In this document: in pieces, positions 50,017 to 54,634 of the stretch
How positions within the stretch are numbered: position 1 is the stretch's first letter
How the letters are laid out: each line of letters begins with the position of its first letter
Assembly (NCBI GenBank): GCA_947625695.1
Contig: CANQPO010000002.1
Span: 1-54,634, forward strand
Length of the DNA stretch: 54,634 nucleotides
From: an uncultured Clostridia bacterium
GTDB lineage: Bacteria > Bacillota > Clostridia > Christensenellales > Borkfalkiaceae
Direction of reading: 5' to 3'
Translations under genes and position numbers: made by a program
Notes under the pieces: generated by a model
Told to the model about the DNA's origin: nothing
The model's input: the letters and a program-made list of their open reading frames with translations, nothing else
Databases searched by the model: none

Positions 50017-51537
50017 ATGGAACAAGACAAAAAGAAGATCTTGAGCGATCTGTATGCGATTCGCGCAACGATGTCTCTCGTCGCCGAAAACGACGAAAAT
50101 GATGCGGAGCCCGAACGGAAAGCAATTACAGATTTGGAACGAGAACAGCGGAATTCTCAAAGTGCCATCTCGAATTCGGAAGAGAAACTTACATCTGTGC
50201 TGTATGAAAGAAAGAAAAGCGCGAAAAAGCGCTTGGAAGAACTGCGCAAGGACCAAGAGCGAAAAATTGAGGAACTGCGCAAGGACCAAGAGCGAAAAAT
50301 TGAGGAACTGCGCAAAAATAAGAAAAGTAAAGAATATAGTTATGAATGTTCCGTTAAAGAGGCAAATCGTTCGTTTGCATCTTGCCTTTGGGGCGAGCTT
50401 TGGTTTTTTGGACCTACTTTTTTCGGCGTAATCTTCGCGATTTTGATTATTGCAAGCATCGCGCTCAGCTTTGCATTAGGAAATCTATGGAATAATTATT
50501 CTTTCACAAGCATAGGCGACTATTGGTCCGGCGTATTGATTACAGCCTTAATTTGTTTAGCAGGCATTTGTGCGTACTTTTTCGGAGTTTGCATTCCCGT
50601 AACGGTTTTTGATCGAAAAGATGATAAATTTCAAATGGAACAATGTTACGCGAAATTACAGCAAGCAGAACGGGAACTCAATGAGGAATTACAACAAGCA
50701 GAACGGAACCTCAATGCGAAATTACAGCAAGCAGAACGGGAACTTAAAAATGCGACTGAAATTTACGAGGCATACGATGAAAGAGTCAGTGATGCAAATT
50801 ATTCTTGGGAATCTCCCGCTCTCCGAGAAGTGACTGCGCCGAAACATAACCTTGCTGAAATCAATGAATTGATTCAAGCACATGAAAAGGAAGTTGCCGC
50901 ATTGGAGAAGAAAAAAGAAACTCTTGAACAACAGAAAAACCCGCACCTCGAGCGATTGAAAGCCAATGGGGAGAAAGTTTCGGCATTCGTAGAAAGCGCA
51001 ACACAGGCTTACCCGCTCATTGATTTGCGCGATTGGGAAAACGTTGACCTGCTCATCTATTATTTTGAAACGGGGCGCGCCGACGATATGAAAGAAGCGT
51101 TGCAACTTGTGGACCGTCAGCGGCAAACCGATCAAATTACAGACGCACTCGAAATGGCTTCCGCAGAAATCTGTAAGACCATTCACCATTCTATGAACCA
51201 ACTCGGTAATGCTTTGTCGCAATCTTTCAGTCTGCTTTCATCGCAATTATCACAATCTTTCAATATGGTTTCCTCGCAAATGTCACAGCTTTCCTCTCAA
51301 TTGTCACGGCAACACGTTGAGATGTTGAATGCGATGGAAGAGCAGACGGCGGCGCAACAAGCCGCTTCCGAAGCGCAACTCAAAGAAATTCGCGCACAAG
51401 CGGCGGCACAAACAACATCGCAAGTGACATCGCAAGAGATGAACCGCGCATTGCTTGAAAAAATCTCAGAGTCGAGTTCAGACCTTGCCGCACAAATGCG
51501 CCGTCAAATGCGCGAAGTGCATGATATTTACGTATAA
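50017..51537 (+). CDS. Coiled-coil membrane protein of unknown function
   Basis: 506 residues; AAAGGAG precedes the ATG by 8 nt. A charged coiled coil (about 30-110), two membrane helices (about 130-155 and 171-198), a second coiled coil (205-250), a central domain (about 255-385, with TQAYPLIDLRDWENVDLLIYYFETGRADD), then a serine/glutamine-rich helical tail with repeated SQLSQSF/SQMSQ heptads. Two 33-bp tandem DNA repeats encode ELRKDQERKIE (50239, 50272, 50305) and LQQAERELNEE-type units (50654, 50687, 50720). It is AT-richer than its neighbours. I do not recognise the family. The shape (two helices with long cytoplasmic coils) resembles a scaffold or signalling protein. Confidence 0.8.
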   Translation: MEQDKKKILSDLYAIRATMSLVAENDENDAEPERKAITDLEREQRNSQSAISNSEEKLTSVLYERKKSAKKRLEELRKDQERKIEELRKDQERKIEELRKNKKSKEYSYECSVKEANRSFASCLWGELWFFGPTFFGVIFAILIIASIALSFALGNLWNNYSFTSIGDYWSGVLITALICLAGICAYFFGVCIPVTVFDRKDDKFQMEQCYAKLQQAERELNEELQQAERNLNAKLQQAERELKNATEIYEAYDERVSDANYSWESPALREVTAPKHNLAEINELIQAHEKEVAALEKKKETLEQQKNPHLERLKANGEKVSAFVESATQAYPLIDLRDWENVDLLIYYFETGRADDMKEALQLVDRQRQTDQITDALEMASAEICKTIHHSMNQLGNALSQSFSLLSSQLSQSFNMVSSQMSQLSSQLSRQHVEMLNAMEEQTAAQQAASEAQLKEIRAQAAAQTTSQVTSQEMNRALLEKISESSSDLAAQMRRQMREVHDIYV

Positions 51538-51557
51538 AAATTTTAGAAACAAAAATT

Positions 51558-51593
51558 GCCTCTGCCGCCCGCAATTTTGCGGGCGGCAGAGGC
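51558..51593. terminator. Strong hairpin after the coiled-coil gene
   Basis: A 16-17 bp perfect stem (51558-51574 with 51577-51593, core CTGCCGCCCGC). A T-run follows only on the minus strand. The core GGGCGGCAGA is shared with the hairpin at 37371-37403. Confidence 0.7.
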
Positions 51594-51609
51594 TAAAATC
51601 GAACTCTTA

Positions 51610-51650
51610 GCGTCATTCCGCCCCGCCCGCACGTTCTATGCGAGCCGCTA
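51610..51650 (+). repeat. Dispersed repeat family C, truncated copy
   Basis: GCGTCATTCCGCCCCGCCCG and CACGTTCTATG, then a jump to GAGCCGCTAAGG; only the first part of the family. Confidence 0.6.
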
Positions 51651-51672
51651 AGGAAATTACGAAGTCCGGCAT

Positions 51673-51727
51673 GGCAATTCCCCGAGGGAATCTTGTTACG
51701 TCCAAGTGCGTTTTAACCGACCAAACC
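51673..51727 (+). repeat. Dispersed repeat family D, partial copy
   Basis: GGCAATTCCCCGAGGGAATC followed by TTGTTACGTCCAAGTGCG, ending early. It is preceded, like the next copy, by GAGCCGCTAAGGAAATTACG. Confidence 0.65.
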
Positions 51728-51769
51728 TGCGTCATTCCGAGCCGCTAAGGAAATTACGAAGTCCGACAT

Positions 51770-51881
51770 GGCAATTCTCCGAGGGAATCTTGTTACGTCC
51801 AAGTACGTTCAAAACCAAGCCAAACGTACCAAGATGCCTTCGCGGACTTGCTTTTGCGGACTGCGTTTTTTGATTACGGCT
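51770..51881 (+). repeat. Dispersed repeat family D, full copy
   Basis: About 110 bp near-identical to 38824-38936. The rest of the 51538-52176 gap holds short GC-rich hairpins (CCCCCTCCAGTGGAGGGGG near 52011-52030) and a block around 52075-52140 (ACGGGAGTGTACTACTTGGT) that looks like another dispersed repeat. No gene is seen. Confidence 0.7.
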
Positions 51882-52176
51882 CAGCATGACGCTTTGAAGG
51901 TCGTCTCTCGCCCTCCCCCGCTCCGCGAGGGACAGCAAGAACCCCCACCACCCGCTCCGCGGGAGCCTCCCCCTTAAAAAGGGTAGGCCTTTGCCCACCC
52001 CCTTCGTCCCCCTCCAGTGGAGGGGGTTCCGTTGTTTTGAATAAATTTGCAAGCGGTGCGAAGTTGCGAGCAAGGCAAGGAGCGCGAGGCTTTTCGACGG
52101 GAGTGTACTACTTGGTACATGACCGAGCAAAACGTAGCGCGACACAGCATGGCGAAGCAAATTCACGCCGCGAAAC

Positions 52177-53922
52177 TCACTCCGCAAATTGGGCGTTGTA
52201 GAGTTCGTAATAAAACCCGCGGCGGGAAAGCAATTCTTTATGCGTGCCCTGCTCGATGATGTTGCCCGATTTCATCACCAAAATGAAATCGGCGTTCTGT
52301 ATCGTCGAAAGGCGGTGCGCCACGATGAAGCACGTTCTGCCCACCATGAGTTTTTGAAAGGCGTCCTGCACTTTGAGTTCGGTGCGGGTATCAATGTTGC
52401 TCGTCGCCTCGTCCAAAATGAGCATGGGCGGGCGGCAGAGCATGACGCGCGCGATGCACAGAAGCTGTTTTTGCCCCTGCGAGAGGTTCCCCTCCTCGCC
52501 GATGACCGTATCGTACCCCTTGGGCAGACGCATGATGAAGTTGTGCGCGTGCGCCGCCTTTGCAGCCTCTATCATCTCCTCCTCGGTGGCGTTTTGCCTG
52601 CCCATGCAGAGATTTTCGCGCACGGTCGCCTCTTTGAGCCACGTCTCCTGCAAGACCATGCCGTAATTTTCGCGCAGAGACTTCCGCGTCAGCGCGCGCA
52701 CGTCCTTGCCGTCCACCTTGACGCTCCCGCCGTCTACATCGTAAAAGCGCATCAAGAGGTTGATGAGCGTCGTTTTGCCGCACCCCGTGGGGCCGACGAT
52801 CGCCACCCGTTTGCCCGCGGGGGCGTGAACGTTGAGGTTTTCGATGAGTTTTTGCTCGGGCGTATAGGAAAATTTGACCTGTTCGAGGGAAACTTCCCCC
52901 TTCGCCTGCCCCAATTCGAGGTTGCCTTGGTCCGAAACTTCGGGCTCCTCCTCGATGAGCGCAAACAGCCGCGCGGCGCAGGCGAGGGCGTTCTGGAACT
53001 CGGTGACAACCTCGGAAATTTCGTTGAACGGCTTTGTGTATTGGGTGGCATAATTCAGCACGGAGGTGAGATTGCCGACCGTGAACGCAACTTCCAAATT
53101 CGCCGTATTGATGACGAGGAAGGCCCCCACAAGGGCGACGAGGGCGTACACCACCGCGTTGACAAAGCGGGTGGCGGGGTTGACCGTGGAGGAGAAAAAC
53201 ACCGCTTTTAAGCTGCATTTTTTATAACGGTCGTTGATTTCCTTGAAAACCGTGCCGTTTTCCTCCTCGTGCCCGAACGCCTTCACCACCTTGAGATTGC
53301 CGACCATCTCGTCGATAAAGGCGGTCTGTTCGGCGCGGACTTCGCTCTGTTTTTTGAACATGGAGTAGGTATGCGAGGAGATGAACTTTGCCGTGACGAG
53401 GGAGAGCGGGGTGATGAGAAGAACGACGAGGGCGACCTCCCACCGAAGGACGAACAAGATGACGAGCACGCCCAACACTGTGGCGATCCCCGTGAAGAAT
53501 TGGTTGAAGGCGAGGAGCAAGCCGTCCGAAAACTGCTCCGCATCCGAGATGACGACGCTCGCCGTTTCGCCGTATGCCCTGCCGTCGAGATATTTTAGGG
53601 GCAAAATCTGAATTTTGCGGAAGGCGGCGGTGCGAATATCCGCGAGCACATGATAGGCGACCCTGTTGCTCAATACGTTCATGCACCACTGCGAAATTGC
53701 CGTGACTGCGGTGCACCCGCCTATGGCTGCCAACAGGCGATAAAGGCGGGAAAATTCCACCTCGCCCCTCCCGATGATGCAATCGACCCCGAGCCCCGCG
53801 AGGTAGGGAACGGCGAGCGTCGCCGCCACATTGATGAGCGCAAGAAGGACGGTGAGGACGATCAAAAACGCATACGGTTGGAGATATCGGAGAATTTTGC
53901 GGAAAGTGCCCTGCTTCATCAT
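52177..53922 (-). CDS. ABC exporter half-transporter (heterodimer subunit 2)
   Basis: 581 residues from the ATG at 53922, which overlaps the upstream stop (ATGA). Type 1 exporter membrane domain (about 15-320, six helices), then the ATPase with GPTGCGKTT, LSQGQKQLL (signature with Q in place of the second G), LILDEATSNID and VAHRLST. Fused permease-ATPases in such pairs export peptides, lipids or drugs. The degenerate signature is usual for one site of heterodimeric exporters. Confidence 0.92.
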   Translation of the reverse strand: MMKQGTFRKILRYLQPYAFLIVLTVLLALINVAATLAVPYLAGLGVDCIIGRGEVEFSRLYRLLAAIGGCTAVTAISQWCMNVLSNRVAYHVLADIRTAAFRKIQILPLKYLDGRAYGETASVVISDAEQFSDGLLLAFNQFFTGIATVLGVLVILFVLRWEVALVVLLITPLSLVTAKFISSHTYSMFKKQSEVRAEQTAFIDEMVGNLKVVKAFGHEEENGTVFKEINDRYKKCSLKAVFFSSTVNPATRFVNAVVYALVALVGAFLVINTANLEVAFTVGNLTSVLNYATQYTKPFNEISEVVTEFQNALACAARLFALIEEEPEVSDQGNLELGQAKGEVSLEQVKFSYTPEQKLIENLNVHAPAGKRVAIVGPTGCGKTTLINLLMRFYDVDGGSVKVDGKDVRALTRKSLRENYGMVLQETWLKEATVRENLCMGRQNATEEEMIEAAKAAHAHNFIMRLPKGYDTVIGEEGNLSQGQKQLLCIARVMLCRPPMLILDEATSNIDTRTELKVQDAFQKLMVGRTCFIVAHRLSTIQNADFILVMKSGNIIEQGTHKELLSRRGFYYELYNAQFAE

Positions 53923-54634
53923 GCGCCCTCCCGCACCTGCGAGGCGTATATCTCGCGATATACGCGGCAAGTTTTTATGAGTTCTTCGTGGGTGCCCTGC
54001 CCGACGAGTTTGCCGTCGTCGAGCACGAGAATTTTATCGGCGTGCATGAGGGAGGTCGCCCGCTGCGAAACGAGAAAGACGGTGCATTCGAGCGTCTTGA
54101 GGGCGTGGCGGAGCGCCTTGTCCGTGGCGTAGTCGAGGGCGGAGGAGGAGTCGTCTAAAATGAGAATTTCGGGGTTTTTGACAAGGGCGCGGGCGATGGT
54201 GAGCCGCTGTTTTTGCCCGCCCGAGAGGTTTTTCCCCTCCTGCGCGATTTCGCCGTTTAGACCCCCTTTTGCGGCGACGACGTCCTCCGCCTGTGCGAGT
54301 CTGACGGCGCGGAGAAGTTCTTCCTCCGTCGCCTCTTTGTTCCCCCAGAGGAGGTTGGAGCGGATGGTCCCCTTGAACAGCACCGCCTTTTGGGGCACTA
54401 CGCCCACCCGCGCGCGCAGTTCGTCCGCGGGGATCGCGCCCACGTTTTCGCCGCCGACCTCCACCTCCCCCTCGGTGCTTTCGTAGAAGCGGGGAATGAG
54501 ATCGACGAGGGTGCTCTTGCCCGCGCCCGTTCCCCCCAAAATGCCGACCGTCTCCCCTTTTTGCACCGTAAAACTCACCCCGTCCAGCGTTTTTCCGCCG
54601 CCCGCATAGGCGAAGGAGACGTTCTTAAACGCAA
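53919..54634 (-). CDS. ABC exporter half-transporter (heterodimer subunit 1), N-terminus outside window
   Basis: The frame is open through the right edge, so only the nucleotide-binding domain (about 238 codons) is visible. Residues before the internal ATG at 54578 (FKNVSFAYAGGGKTLDGVSF) are typical ABC sequence, so that ATG is not the start. Walker A is GGTGAGKST, the Q-loop is VVPQKAVLF, the signature is LSGGQKQR and Walker B is ILILDDSSSALD, with an Asp in place of the catalytic Glu, which marks the degenerate site of a heterodimer. VSQRATS holds Gln in the H-loop position. Together with its neighbour it forms a BmrCD/TM287-288-like pair. Confidence 0.92.
   Translation of the reverse strand, partial: AFKNVSFAYAGGGKTLDGVSFTVQKGETVGILGGTGAGKSTLVDLIPRFYESTEGEVEVGGENVGAIPADELRARVGVVPQKAVLFKGTIRSNLLWGNKEATEEELLRAVRLAQAEDVVAAKGGLNGEIAQEGKNLSGGQKQRLTIARALVKNPEILILDDSSSALDYATDKALRHALKTLECTVFLVSQRATSLMHADKILVLDDGKLVGQGTHEELIKTCRVYREIYASQVREGA

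Noticed and set aside
51732-52187. 151-codon minus-strand open frame
   Set aside because: It lies almost wholly in dispersed repeats of families C and D and reads as translated repeat.

Overview
The window looks like a chromosomal segment of a spore-forming, anaerobic, Gram-positive bacterium, most likely an uncultured Clostridia member from a gut or rumen community. Three things point there: a SleB/YpeB spore-germination pair, a rubrerythrin, and a sugar-utilization locus of ABC binding protein, permeases, phosphorylases and a YesMN-type two-component system. Nearly all of it is GC-rich and minus-strand. Two AT-richer stretches (1-4012 and about 49740-51600) stand out as likely acquired DNA. 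I found no tRNA, rRNA, CRISPR array or insertion sequence.

Layout. (1) 1-4170: end of a mobile segment with an RloA/RloB (AbiL-like) phage-defence pair and a large serine recombinase, closed by a bidirectional terminator. (2) 4184-10437: one tightly coupled minus-strand operon of STAS anti-anti-sigma factor, single-module NRPS (C-A-T-reductase), membrane SpoIIE/RsbU-type PP2C phosphatase and RsbW-type kinase. This wires a complete partner-switching cassette to a peptide- or acyl-aldehyde synthetase. (3) 10438-11691: an XRE-regulator remnant and a YjdF/DUF2238-like membrane protein. (4) 11966-34321: a carbohydrate locus with beta-phosphoglucomutase, two GH65 phosphorylases, two permeases, a binding protein, a truncated divergent sensor, a YesM/YesN pair, a surface protein, two beta-helix lipoproteins resembling GH49/GH28, and an oversized MsmK-type ATPase. 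The two main promoters share one operator/-10 layout. The likely route is extracellular glycan cleavage, import of oligosaccharides, phosphorolysis by GH65 and entry to glycolysis through PgmB. (5) 34695-37208: a membrane-anchored cholesterol-dependent-cytolysin-like protein whose C-terminus is a long Gly/Asn-rich repeat. (6) 37449-38327: a hydrolase lipoprotein. (7) 39378-42122: sleB-ypeB, with a lysine-rich extension on YpeB. (8) 42243-49472: a collagen-like/LRR surface protein, a NapH-ferredoxin/TlpA fusion with a membrane partner, an HtrA-like protease lipoprotein, and rubrerythrin followed by two 42-residue microproteins. (9) 49793-51593: a structured leader RNA with an intrinsic terminator, then a coiled-coil membrane protein. 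(10) 52177-54634: a heterodimeric ABC exporter, the second gene cut by the window edge.

Gaps between operons are filled by several families of about 110-130 bp dispersed palindromic repeats. Family names come from reading motifs and recalled family signatures; no database search was run.
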